DNA of 64,000 bases, from assembly GCF_029227915.1 (NCBI RefSeq), contig NC_079885.1:29515001-29579000 (forward strand), given 5' to 3'. The notes beneath the pieces are model-generated. The model was not told the DNA's origin and did no database searches. It saw nothing but the letters and a program-made list of their open reading frames with translations. Position 1 is the stretch's first letter; every line of letters begins with the position of its first letter. This document shows, piece after piece, positions 17,651 through 30,529 of the stretch. The position numbers and the translations under genes were made by a program. The stretch comes from Hydractinia symbiolongicarpus (Eukaryota > Cnidaria > Hydrozoa > Anthoathecata > Hydractiniidae).

Positions 17651-18279
17651 CTAAAACGCATGAGACTTGTAGTTTTCAAAAATGTTTTCATTTTTGATGA
17701 GACGCTGAATAAAAGAAGTTTAATCGCCGGCAAACGAAAACCCGCCATTTCCCGTAAACCCCGGACTCGGCCCGTATAGTCAAAAGTATACAAAGAAAGT
17801 ACCCAGGGAGAAAACTCATTTCCCGAACGATTTTTTAAATTATTAGCTCACCACTAAAGCCCATGAGACTTGTAGTTTTTAAAAATATTTTCATTTTCGA
17901 TGAGACGGTGAATAAAAGAAGTTTAATCGCCGCCAAACGAAAACCCGCAATTTCCCGTAAATCCCGGACTCGGCCTGTATAGTCAAAAGTATACAAAGAA
18001 AGTACCCAGGGAGTAAACTCATTTCCCGAACGATTTTTTAAATTATTTATTCACCACTAAAACGTATGAGACTTGTAGTTTTTAAAAATGTTTTCATTTT
18101 TGATGAGACGCTTAATGAAAGTGGTTTAATCGCTGGCAAACGAAAACACGCGATTTCCCGTAAATCCCGGGCTTGGCCCGTATAGTCGAATGTATACAAA
18201 GAAAGTACCCTGTGAGTAAACTCATTTCCAGAACGATTTTTTAAATTATTTTTCCACCACTAAAACGCATAAGACTTGT

Positions 18280-21200
18280 AGTTTGCAAAAATTTTTTCAT
18301 TTTTGATGAGACGCTGAATAAAAGAAGTTTAATCGTCGGCAAACGAAAACCGGCGATTTCCCGTAAATCCCGGGCTTGGCCCGTATAGTTAAAAAAGTAC
18401 AAAGAAAGTACCCAGGGAGTAAACTCATTTCCTGAGCGATTTTTTAAATTACTTTGTCACCACAGAAACGCATGAGACTTGTAGTTTTCAAAAAAGTTTT
18501 CATTTTTGATGAGACGCTTAATGAAAGGGGTTTAATCGCCGGCAAACGAAAACCCGCGATTTCCCGTAAATCCCGGGCTTGGCCCGCATAGTCGAATGTA
18601 TACAAAGAAAGTACCCTGTGAGTAAACTCATTTCCAGAACGATTTTTTAAACTATTTTTTCACCACTAAAACGCATAAGACTTGTAGTTTCCAAAAATGT
18701 TTTCATTTTTGATAAGACGCTGAATAAAAGAAGTTTAATCGCCGGCAAACGAAAAACCGCGATTTCCCGTAAATCCCGGGCTTTGCCCGTATAGTCAAAA
18801 GTATACAAAGAAAGTACCCAGGGAGTAAACTCATTTCCCAAATGATTTTTTGAAATTATTTTGTCACCACTAAAACGCATGAGACTTGTAGTTTTCAAAA
18901 ATGTTTTCATTTTTAATGAGACGCTTAATGAAAGAGTTTTAATCGCCGGCAAACGAAAACCTGCGATTTCTTGTAAATCCCGGACTCGGCCCGTATAGTC
19001 AAAAGTATACAAAGAAAGTACCCAGGGAGTAAACTCATTTCCTGAACGATTTTTAAAATTATTTTTTCACCACTAAAACGTATGAGACTTGTAGTTTTCA
19101 GAAATGTTTTCATTTTTGATGAGACGCTTAATGAATGTGGTTTAATCGCCGGCAAGCGAAAACCCGCGATTTCCCGTAAATCCCAGGCTTGGCCCGCATA
19201 GTCGAATGTATACAAAGAAAGTACCCTGTGAGTAAACTTATTTCCAAAACGATTTTTTAAATTATCTTTTCACCACTAAAACGCATGAGACTTGTAGTTT
19301 TCAAAAATGTTTTCATTTTTGATGAGACGCTGAATAAAAGAAGTTTAATCGCCGGCAAACGAAAACCCGCCATTTCCCGTAAACCCCGGACTCGCCCCGT
19401 ATAGTCAAAAGTATACAAAGAAAGTACCCAGGGAGTAAACTCATTTCCCGAACGATTTTTTAAATTATTATTTCACCACTAAAGCCCATGAGATTGTAGT
19501 TTTTAAAAATGTTTTCATTTTTGATGAGACGGTGAATAAAAGAAGTTTAATCGCCGGCAAACGAAAACCCGCGATTTCCCGTAAATCCCGGACTCGGCCT
19601 GTATAGTCAAAAGTATACAATGAAAGTACCGAGGGAGTAAACTCATTTCCCGAACGATTTTTTAAATTATTTTTTCACCACTAAAACGCATGAGACTTGT
19701 AGTTTTCAAAAATGTTTTCATTTTTGATGAGACGCCTAATGAAAGAGGTTTAATCGCCGGCAAACGAAATCCCGCGATTTCCCGTAAATCCCGGGCTTGG
19801 TCCGTATAGTCGAATGTATAAAAAGAAAGTACCCAGGGAGTAAACCCATTTCCTGAACGATTTTTTAAATTATTTTTTCGCCACTAAAACGCATAAGACT
19901 TGTAGTTTTCAAAAATTTTTTCATTTTTGATGAGACGCTGAATAAAAGAAGTTTAATCGTCGGCAAACGAAAACCGGCGATTTCCCGTAAATCCCGGGCT
20001 TGGCCCGTATAGTTAAAAAAGTACAAAGAAAGTACCCAGGGAGTAAACTCATTTCCTGAGCGATTTTTTAAATTACTTTGTCACCACAGAAACGCATGAG
20101 ACTTGTAGTTTTCAAAAAAGTTTTCATTTTTGATGAGACGCTTAATGAAAGGGGTTTAATCGCCGGCAAACGAAAACCCGCGATTTCCCGTAAATCCCGG
20201 GCTTGGCCCGCATAGTCGAATGTATACAAAGAAAGTACCCTGTGAGTAAACTCATTTCCAGAACGATTTTTTAAACTATTTTTTCACCACTAAAACGCAT
20301 AAGACTTGTAGTTTCCAAAAATGTTGTCATTTTTGATAAGACGCTGAATAAAAGAAGTTTAATCGCCGGCAAACGAAAAACCGCGATTTCCCGTAAATCC
20401 CGGGCTTGGCCCGTATAGTCAAAAGTATACAAAGAAAGTACCCAGGGAGTAAACTCATTTCCCAAATGATTTTTTGAAATTATTTTGTCACCACTAAAAC
20501 GCATGAGACTTGTAGTTTTCAAAAATGTTTTCATTTTTAATGAGACGCTTAATGAAAGAGTTTTAATCGCCGGCAAACGAAAACCTGCGATTTCTTGTAA
20601 ATCCCGGACTCGGCCCGTATAGTCAAAAGTATACAAAGAAAGTACCCAGGGAGTAAACTCATTTCCCGAACGATTTTTAAAATTATTTTTTCACCACTAA
20701 AACGTATGAGACTTGTAGTTTTCAGAAATGTTTTCATTTTTGATGAGACGCTTAATGAATGTGGTTTAATCGCCGGCAAGCGAAAACCCGCGATTTCCCG
20801 TAAATCCCAGGCTTGGCCCGCATAGTCGAATGTATACAAAGAAAGTACCCTGTGAGTAGACTTATTTCCAAAACGATTTTTTAAATTATCTTTTCACCAC
20901 TAAAACGCATGAGACTTGTAGTTTTCAAAAATGTTTTCATTTTTGATGAGACGCTGAATAAAAGAAGTTTAATCGCCGGCAAACGAAAACCCGCCATTTC
21001 CCGTAAACCCCGGACTCGCCCCGTATAGTCAAAAGTATACAAAGAAAGTACCCAGGGAGTAAACTCATTTCCCGAACGATTTTTTAAATTATTATTTCAC
21101 CACTAAAGCCCATGAGATTGTAGTTTTTAAAAATGTTTTCATTTTTGATGAGACGGTGAATAAAAGAAGTTTAATCGCCGGCAAACGAAAACCCGCGATT

Positions 21201-21530
21201 TCCCGTAAATCCCGGACTCGGCCTGTATAGTCAAAAGTATACAATGAAAGTACCGAGGGAGTAAACTCATTTCCCGAACGATTTTTTAAATTATTTTTTC
21301 ACCACTAAAACGCATGAGACTTGTAGTTTTCAAAAATGTTTTCATTTTTGATGAGACGCCTAATGAAAGAGGTTTAATCGCCGGCAAACGAAATCCCGCG
21401 ATTTCCCGTAAATCCCGGGCTTGGTCCGTATAGTCGAATGTATAAAAAGAAAGTACCCAGGGAGTAAACCCATTTCCTGAACGATTTTTTAAATTATTTT
21501 TTCGCCACTAAAACGCATAAGACTTGTAGT
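18280..21530. repeat. 8-monomer higher-order repeat, 1,624 bp, two copies
   Basis: The private variant CCTGAGCGATTTTTTAAATT is at 18431 and 20055, exactly 1,624 bp apart, and the eight monomers following each are nearly identical. The blocks run about 18280-19904 and 19905-21528. Similarity is lost near 21540. Confidence 0.8.
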
Positions 21531-21881
21531 TTTCAAAAATGTTTTCATTTTTGATGAGACGCTTAATGAAAGAAGTTTAATCGCCGGCAAACGAAAACCG
21601 GCGATTTGCCGTAAATCCCGGACTCGGCCCGTATAGTCAAAAGTATACAAGGAAAGTACCCAGTAAGTAAACTCATTTCCCGAACGAATTTTTAAATTAT
21701 TTTTTCACCACTAAAACGCATGAGACTTGTAGTTTTTAAAAATGATTTCATTTTTGATGAGACGCTTAATGAAAGTGGTTTAATCGCCGGCAAACGAAAA
21801 CCCGCAATTTCCCGTAAATCCCGGTCTTGGCCCGCATAGTCGAATGTATACAAAGAAATTACCCTGTGAGTAAACTCATTT

Positions 21882-23099
21882 CCAAAACGATTTTTTAAAT
21901 TATCTTTTCACCACTAAAACGCATGAGACTTGAAGTTTTCAAAAATGTTTTCATTTTTGATGAGAGGCTGAATAAAAGAAGTTTAATCGCCGGCAAACGA
22001 AAACCTGCGATTTCCCGTAAATCCCGGACTCGGCCCGTATAGTCAAAAGCATACAAAGAAAGTACCCAGGGTGTAAACTCATTTCCCGAACGATTTTTTA
22101 ATATATTATTTTACCACTAAAGCCCATGAGACTTGTAGTTTTTAAAAATGTTTTCATTTTTGATGAGACGCTGAATAAAAGAAGTTTAAACGCCGGCAAA
22201 CGAAAACCCGCGACTTCCCGTAAATCGCGGACTCGGCCCGTATAGTCAAAAGTATACAAAGAAAGTACCCAGGGAGTAAACTCATTTCCCGAACGATTTT
22301 TTAAAATATTTTTTCACCACTAAAACGCATGAGACTTGTAGTTTTCAAAAATGTTTTCATTTTTGATGAGACGCTGAATAATAGAAGTTTAATCGCCGGT
22401 AAACGAAAACCCGCCATTTCCCGTAAACCCCGGACTCGGCCAGTATAGTCAAAAGTATACAAAGAAAGTACCCAGTAAGTAAACTCATTTCCAAAACGAT
22501 TTTTTAAATTATCTTTTCACCACTAAAACGCATGAGACTTGAAGTTTTCAAAAATGTTTTCATTTTTGATGAGAGGCTGAATAAAAGAAGTTTAATCGCC
22601 GGCAAACGAAAACCTGCGATTTCCCGTAAATCCCGGACTCGGCCCGTATAGTCAAAAGCATACAAAGAAAGTACCCAGGGTGTAAACTCATTTCCCGAAC
22701 GATTTTTTAATATATTATTTTACCACTAAAGCCCATGAGACTTGTAGTTTTTAAAAATGTTTTCATTTTTGATGAGACGCTGAATAAAAGAAGTTTAAAC
22801 GCCGGCAAACGAAAACCCGCGACTTCCCGTAAATCGCGGACTCGGCCCGTATAGTCAAAAGTATACAAAGAAAGTACCCAGGGAGTAAACTCATTTCCCG
22901 AACGATTTTTTAAAATATTTTTTCACCACTAAAACGCATGAGACTTGTAGTTTTCAAAAATGTTTTCATTTTTGATGAGACGCTGAATAATAGAAGTTTA
23001 ATCGCCGGTAAACGAAAACCCGCCATTTCCCGTAAACCCCGGACTCGGCCAGTATAGTCAAAAGTATACAAAGAAAGTACCCAGTAAGTAAACTCATTT
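21882..23099. repeat. 3-monomer higher-order repeat, 609 bp, two copies
   Basis: Block 21882-22490 recurs as 22491-23099 with almost no change, including the rare GACTTGAAG and GATGAGAGGCTG variants and TTTTTTAATATATTATTTT. This is a recent tandem duplication. Confidence 0.85.
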
Positions 23100-23485
23100 C
23101 CCGAACGAATTTTTAAATTATTTTTTCACCACTACAACGCATGAACCTTGTAGTTTTTAAAAATGTTTTCATTTTTGATGAGACGCTGAATAAAAGAAGT
23201 TTAATCGCCGGCAAACGAAAACCCGCGATTTCCCGTAAATCCCGGTCTTGGCCCGCATAGTCGAATGTATACAAAGAAATTACCCTGTGAGTAAACTCAT
23301 TTCCAAAACGATTTTTTAAATTATCTTTTCACCACTAAAACGCATGAGACTTGAAGTTTTCAAAAATGTTTTCATTTTTGATGAGACGCTGAATAAAAGA
23401 AGTTTAATCGCCGGCAAACGAAAACCTGCGATTTCCCGTAAATCCCGGACTCGGCCCGTATAGTCAAATGCATACAAAGAAAGTA

Positions 23486-23500
23486 CCCAGGGTTTCAAAA
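23486..23500. repeat. Deletion junction in a truncated monomer
   Basis: GTACCCAGGG runs straight into TTTCAAAAATG, so about 75 bp normally between these landmarks are missing. It is the clearest partial monomer in the array. The downstream monomer then reads GATGAAAACACTTAATG, unlike its neighbours. Confidence 0.8.
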
Positions 23501-23904
23501 ATGTTTTCATTTTTGATGAAAACACTTAATGAAAGAGGTTTAATCGCCGGCAAACGAAAACCCGCCATTTCCCGTAAACCCCGGCCTCGGCCCTTATAGT
23601 GAAAAGTATACAAAGAAAGTACCCAGGGAGTAAACTCATTTCCCGAACGATTTTTTAAATTATTTTTTCACCACTAAAACGCATGAGACTTGTAGTTTTT
23701 AAAAATGTTTTCATTTTTGATGAGACGCTTAATGAAAGAGGTTTAATCGTCGGCAAACAAAATCCCGCGATTTCCCGTAAATCCCGGGCTTGGCCCGTAA
23801 AGTCCAAAGTATACAAAGAAAGTACCCAGGGAGTAAACTCATTTCCCGAACAATTTTTTAAATTACTATTTCACCACTAAAGCCCATGAGAATTATAGTT
23901 TTTA

Positions 23905-26900
23905 AAAATGTTTTCATTTTTGATGAGACGCTGAATAAAAGAAGTTTTATCACCGGCAAACAAAAACCCGCGATTTCCCGTAAATCCCGGGCTTGGCCCG
24001 TATAGTCGAATGTATACAAAGAAAGTACCCTGTGAGTAAACTCATTTCCCGAACGATTTTTTAAATTATTTTTTCACCACTAACACGCATGAGACTTGTA
24101 GTTTTCAGAAATGTTTTCATTTTTGATGAGACGCTTAATGAAAGTGGTTTAATCGCCGGCAAACGAAAACCCGCGATTTGCCGTAAATCCCGGACTTTGC
24201 CCGTATAGTCGAATGTATAAAAAGAAAGTACCCAGGGAGTAAACTCATTTCCCGAACGATTTTTTAAATTATTTTTTCACCACTAAAACGCATAAGACTT
24301 GTAGTTTTCAAAAATGTTTTCATTTTTGATGAGACGCTTAATGAAAGAAGTTTAATCGCCGGCAAACGAAAACCCGCGATTTCCCGTAAATCCCGGGCTT
24401 GGCCCGTATAGTCGAAGGTATACAAAGAAAGTACCCTGTGAGTAAACTCATTTCCCGAACGATTTTTTAAATTATTTTTTCACCACTAAAACGCATGAGA
24501 CTTGTAGTTTTCAGAAATGTTTTCATTTTTGATGAGACCCTTAATAAAAGTGGTTTAATCGCCGGCAAACGAAAACCCGCGATTTGCCGTAAATCCCGGA
24601 CTTTGCCCGTAAAGTCGAATGTATACAAAGAAAGTACCCTGTGAGTAAACTCATTTCCAAAACGATTTTTTAAATTATCTTTTCACCACTAAAACGCATG
24701 AGACTTGTAGTTTTCAAAAATGTTTTCATTTTTGATGAGACGCTGAATAAAAGAAGTTTAATCGCCGGCAAACGAAAACCCGCCATTTCCCGTAAACCCC
24801 GGACTCGCCCCGTATAGTCAAAAGTATACAAAGAAAGTACCCAGGGAGTAAACTCATTTCCCGAACGATTTTTTAAATTATTATTTCACCACTAAAGCCC
24901 ATGAGATTGTAGTTTTTAAAAATGTTTTCATTTTTGATGAGACGGTGAATAAAAGAAGTTTAATCGCCGGCAAACGAAAACCCGCGATTTCCCGTAAATC
25001 CCGGACTCGGCCTGTATAGTCAAAAGTATACAATGAAAGTACCGAGGGAGTAAACTCATTTCCCGAACGATTTTTTAAATTATTTTTTCACCACTAAAAC
25101 GCATGAGACTTGTAGTTTTCAAAAATGTTTTCATTTTTGATGAGACGCTGAATAAAAGAAGTTTTATCACCGGCAAACAAAAACCCGCGATTTCCCGTAA
25201 ATCCCGGGCTTGGCCCGTATAGTCGAATGTATACAAAGAAAGTACCCTGTGAGTAAACTCATTTCCCGAACGATTTTTTAAATTATTTTTTCACCACTAA
25301 CACGCATGAGACTTGTAGTTTTCAGAAATGTTTTCATTTTTGATGAGACGCTTAATGAAAGTGGTTTAATCGCCGGCAAACGAAAACCCGCGATTTGCCG
25401 TAAATCCCGGACTTTGCCCGTATAGTCGAATGTATAAAAAGAAAGTACCCAGGGAGTAAACTCATTTCCCGAACGATTTTTTAAATTATTTTTTCACCAC
25501 TAAAACGCATAAGACTTGTAGTTTTCAAAAATGTTTTCATTTTTGATGAGACGCTTAATGAAAGAAGTTTAATCGCCGGCAAACGAAAACCCGCGATTTC
25601 CCGTAAATCCCGGGCTTGGCCCGTATAGTCGAAGGTATACAAAGAAAGTACCCTGTGAGTAAACTCATTTCCCGAACGATTTTTTAAATTATTTTTTCAC
25701 CACTAAAACGCATGAGACTTGTAGTTTTCAGAAATGTTTTCATTTTTGATGAGACCCTTAATAAAAGTGGTTTAATCGCCGGCAAACGAAAACCCGCGAT
25801 TTGCCGTAAATCCCGGACTTTGCCCGTAAAGTCGAATGTATACAAAGAAAGTACCCTGTGAGTAAACTCATTTCCAAAACGATTTTTTAAATTATCTTTT
25901 CACCACTAAAACGCATGAGACTTGTAGTTTTCAAAAATGTTTTCATTTTTGATGAGACGCTGAATAAAAGAAGTTTAATCGCCGGCAAACGAAAACCCGC
26001 CATTTCCCGTAAACCCCGGACTCGCCCCGTATAGTCAAAAGTATACAAAGAAAGTACCCAGGGAGTAAACTCATTTCCCGAACGATTTTTTAAATTATTA
26101 TTTCACCACTAAAGCCCATGAGATTGTAGTTTTTAAAAATGTTTTCATTTTTGATGAGACGGTGAATAAAAGAAGTTTAATCGCCGGCAAACGAAAACCC
26201 GCGATTTCCCGTAAATCCCGGACTCGGCCTGTATAGTCAAAAGTATACAATGAAAGTACCGAGGGAGTAAACTCATTTCCCGAACGATTTTTTAAATTAT
26301 TTTTTCACCACTAAAACGCATGAGACTTGTAGTTTTCAAAAATGTTTTCATTTTTGATGAGACGCTGAATAAAAGAAGTTTTATCACCGGCAAACAAAAA
26401 CCCGCGATTTCCCGTAAATCCCGGGCTTGGCCCGTATAGTCGAATGTATACAAAGAAAGTACCCTGTGAGTAAACTCATTTCCCGAACGATTTTTTAAAT
26501 TATTTTTTCACCACTAACACGCATGAGACTTGTAGTTTTCAGAAATGTTTTCATTTTTGATGAGACGCTTAATGAAAGTGGTTTAATCGCCGGCAAACGA
26601 AAACCCGCGATTTGCCGTAAATCCCGGACTTTGCCCGTATAGTCGAATGTATAAAAAGAAAGTACCCAGGGAGTAAACTCATTTCCCGAACGATTTTTTA
26701 AATTATTTTTTCACCACTAAAACGCATAAGACTTGTAGTTTTCAAAAATGTTTTCATTTTTGATGAGACGCTTAATGAAAGAAGTTTAATCGCCGGCAAA
26801 CGAAAACCCGCGATTTCCCGTAAATCCCGGGCTTGGCCCGTATAGTCGAAGGTATACAAAGAAAGTACCCTGTGAGTAAACTCATTTCCCGAACGATTTT

Positions 26901-27555
26901 TTAAATTATTTTTTCACCACTAAAACGCATGAGACTTGTAGTTTTCAGAAATGTTTTCATTTTTGATGAGACCCTTAATAAAAGTGGTTTAATCGCCGGC
27001 AAACGAAAACCCGCGATTTGCCGTAAATCCCGGACTTTGCCCGTAAAGTCGAATGTATACAAAGAAAGTACCCTGTGAGTAAACTCATTTCCAAAACGAT
27101 TTTTTAAATTATCTTTTCACCACTAAAACGCATGAGACTTGTAGTTTTCAAAAATGTTTTCATTTTTGATGAGACGCTGAATAAAAGAAGTTTAATCGCC
27201 GGCAAACGAAAACCCGCCATTTCCCGTAAACCCCGGACTCGCCCCGTATAGTCAAAAGTATACAAAGAAAGTACCCAGGGAGTAAACTCATTTCCCGAAC
27301 GATTTTTTAAATTATTATTTCACCACTAAAGCCCATGAGATTGTAGTTTTTAAAAATGTTTTCATTTTTGATGAGACGGTGAATAAAAGAAGTTTAATCG
27401 CCGGCAAACGAAAACCCGCGATTTCCCGTAAATCCCGGACTCGGCCTGTATAGTCAAAAGTATACAATGAAAGTACCGAGGGAGTAAACTCATTTCCCGA
27501 ACGATTTTTTAAATTATTTTTTCACCACTAAAACGCATGAGACTTGTAGTTTTCA
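23905..27555. repeat. 6-monomer higher-order repeat, 1,217 bp, three copies
   Basis: The marker GTTTTATCACC stands at 23944, 25161 and 26378, two exact steps of 1,217 bp. The six monomers after each marker look identical in order and subtype, including CACTAACACGCATGAG and GATGAGACCCTTAATAAAAG. Identity this high implies very recent amplification, or a gene-conversion-like process. Confidence 0.9.
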
Positions 27556-30529
27556 AAAATGTTTTCATTTTTGATGAGACGCTGAATAAAAGAATTTAAT
27601 CGCCGGCAAACGAAAACCCGCGATTTCCCGTAAATCCCGGGCTTGGCCCGTATAGTCGAATGTATACAAAGAAAGTACCCAGGATGTAAACTCATTTCCC
27701 GAACGATTTTTTAAACTTTTTTTTCACCACTAAAACGCATGATACTTGTAGTTTTCAAAAATGTTTTTATTTTTGATGAGACGCTGAATAAAAGAAGTTT
27801 AATCGCCGGCAAACGAAAACATGCGATTTCCCGTAAATCCCGGGCTTGGCCCGTATAGTCAAAAGTATACAAAGAAAGTACCCAGGGAGTAAACTCATTT
27901 TCCGAACGATTTTTTAAATTATTTTTTCACCACTAAAACGCATGAGACTTGTAGTTTTCAAAAAGGTTTTCATTTTTGATGAGACGCTGAATAAAAGAAG
28001 TTTAATCGCCCGCAAACGAAAACATGCGATTTCCCGTAAATCCCGGGCTTGGCCCGTATAGTCAAAAGTATACAAAGAAAGTACCCAGGGAGTAAACTCA
28101 TTTTCCGAACGATTTTTTAAATTATTTTTTCACCACTAAAACGCATGAGACTTGTACTTTTCAAAAATATTTTCATTTTTGATGAGACGCTGAATAAAAG
28201 AAGTTTAATCGCCGGCAAACGAAAACCCGCGATTTCCCGTAAATCCCGGACTCGGCCCGTATAGTCAAACGTATACAAGGAAAGTACCCAGTGAGTAAAC
28301 TCATTTCCCGAACGAATTTTTAAATTATTTTTTCACCACTAAAACGCATGAGACTTGTAGTTTTCAAAAATGTTTTCATTTTTGATGAGACGCTGAATAA
28401 AAGATGTTTAATCGCTGGCAAACGAAAACCCGCGATTTCCCGTAAATCCCGGACTCGGCCGTATAGTCAAAAGTATACAAGGAAAGTACCCAGTGAGTAA
28501 ACTCATTTCCCGAACGATTTTTTAAATTATTTTTTCACCACTAAAACGCATAAGACTTGTAGTTTTTAAAAATGTTTTCATTTTTGATGAGACGCTGAAT
28601 AAAAGAAGTTTAATCGCCGGCAAACGAAAACATGCGATTTCCCGTAAATCCCGGGCTCGGCCCGTATAGTCAAAAGTATACAAAGAAAGTACCCAGGGAG
28701 TAAACTCATTTCCCGAACGATTTTTTAAATTATTTTTTCACCACTAAAACGCATGAGACTTGTAGTTTTCAGAAATGTTTTCATTTTTGATGAGACGCTT
28801 AATGAAAGTGGTTTAATCGCCGGCAAACGAAAACCCGCGATTTGCCGTAAATCCCGGACTTGGCCCGTATAGTCGAATGTATACAAAGAAATTACCCTGT
28901 GAGTAAACTCATTTCCAAAACGATTTTTTAAATTATCTTTTCACCACTAAAACGCATGAGACTTGTAGTTTTCAAAAATGTTTTCATTTTTGATGAGACG
29001 CTGAATAAAAGAATTTAATCGCCGGCAAACGAAAACCCGCGATTTCCCGTAAATCCCGGGCTTGGCCCGTATAGTCGAATGTATACAAAGAAAGTACCCA
29101 GGATGTAAACTCATTTCCCGAACGATTTTTTAAACTTTTTTTTCACCACTAAAACGCATGATACTTGTAGTTTTCAAAAATGTTTTCATTTTTGATGAGA
29201 CGCTGAATAAAAGAATTTAATCGCCGGCAAACGAAAACCCGCGATTTCCAGTAAATCCCGGGCTTGGCCCGTATAGTCAAAAGTATACAAAGAAAGTACC
29301 CAGGGAGTAAATTCATTTCCCGAACGATTTTTTAAATTATTATTTCACCACTAAAACGCATGAGACTTGTAGTTTTCAAAAATATTTTCATTTTTGATGA
29401 GACGCTGAATAAAAGAAGTTTAATTGCCGGCAAACGAATACCTGCGATTTCCCGTAAATCCCGGACTCGGCCCGTATAGTCAAAAGTATACTAAGAAAGT
29501 ACCCAGGGAGTAAACTCATTTCCAGAACGATTTTTTAAATTATTTTTTCACCACTAAAACGCATAAGACTTGTAGTTTTTAAAAATGTTTTTATTTTTGA
29601 TGAGACGCTGAATAAAAGAAGTTTAATCGCCGGCAAACGAAAACATGCGATTTCCCGTAAATCCCGGGCTTGGCCCGTATAGTCAAAAGTATACAAAGAA
29701 AGTACCCAGGGAGTAAACTCATTTCCCGAACGATTTTTTAAATTATTTTTTCACCACTAAAACGCATGAGACTTGTAGTTTTCAAAAATTTTTTCATTTT
29801 TAATGAGACGCTTTATGAAAGAGGTTTACTCGCAGGCAAACGAAAACCCGCGATTTCCCGTAAATCCCGGGCTTGGCCCGTATAGTCGAATGTATACAAA
29901 GAAAGTACCCTGTGAGTAAACTCATTTCCCGAACGATTTTTTAAATTATTTTTTCACCACTAAAACGCATGAGACTTGTAGTTTTCAGAAATGTTTTCAT
30001 TTTTGATGAGACGCTTAATGAAAGTGGTTTAATCGCCGGCAAACGAAAACCCGCGATTTGCCGTAAATCCCGGACTTGGCCCGTATAGTCGAATGTATAC
30101 AAAGAAATTACCCTGTGAGTAAACTCATTTCCAAAATGATTTTTTAAATTATCTTTTCACCACTAAAACGCATGAGACTTGTAGTTTTCAAAAATGTTTT
30201 CATTTTTGATGAGACGCTGAATAAAAGAATTTAATCGCGGGCAAACGAAAACCCGCGATTTCCCGTAAATCCCGGGCTTGGCCCGTATAGTCGAATGTAT
30301 ACAAAGAAAGTACCCAGGGAGTAAACTCATTTCCAGAACAATTTTTTAACTTTTTTTTCACCAAAAAACGCATAAGACTTGTAGTTTTCAAAAATGTTTT
30401 CATTTTTGATGAGACGCTTATTGAAATAGGTTTAATCGCCGGCAAACGAAAACCCGCGATTTCCCGTAAATCCCGGGCTTGGCCCGTATAGTTGAATGTA
30501 TACAAAGAAAGTATCCTGTGAGTAAACTC
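27556..30529. repeat. Mixed satellite segment with a 7-monomer duplication
   Basis: The variant CCCAGGATGTAAACTC, followed by AAACTTTTTTTTCACC and GCATGATACTTG, is at about 27680 and 29099, a step of 1,419 bp (seven monomers). The same variant returns near 46290, 49327 and 52364, which links this segment with later domains. Confidence 0.6.
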
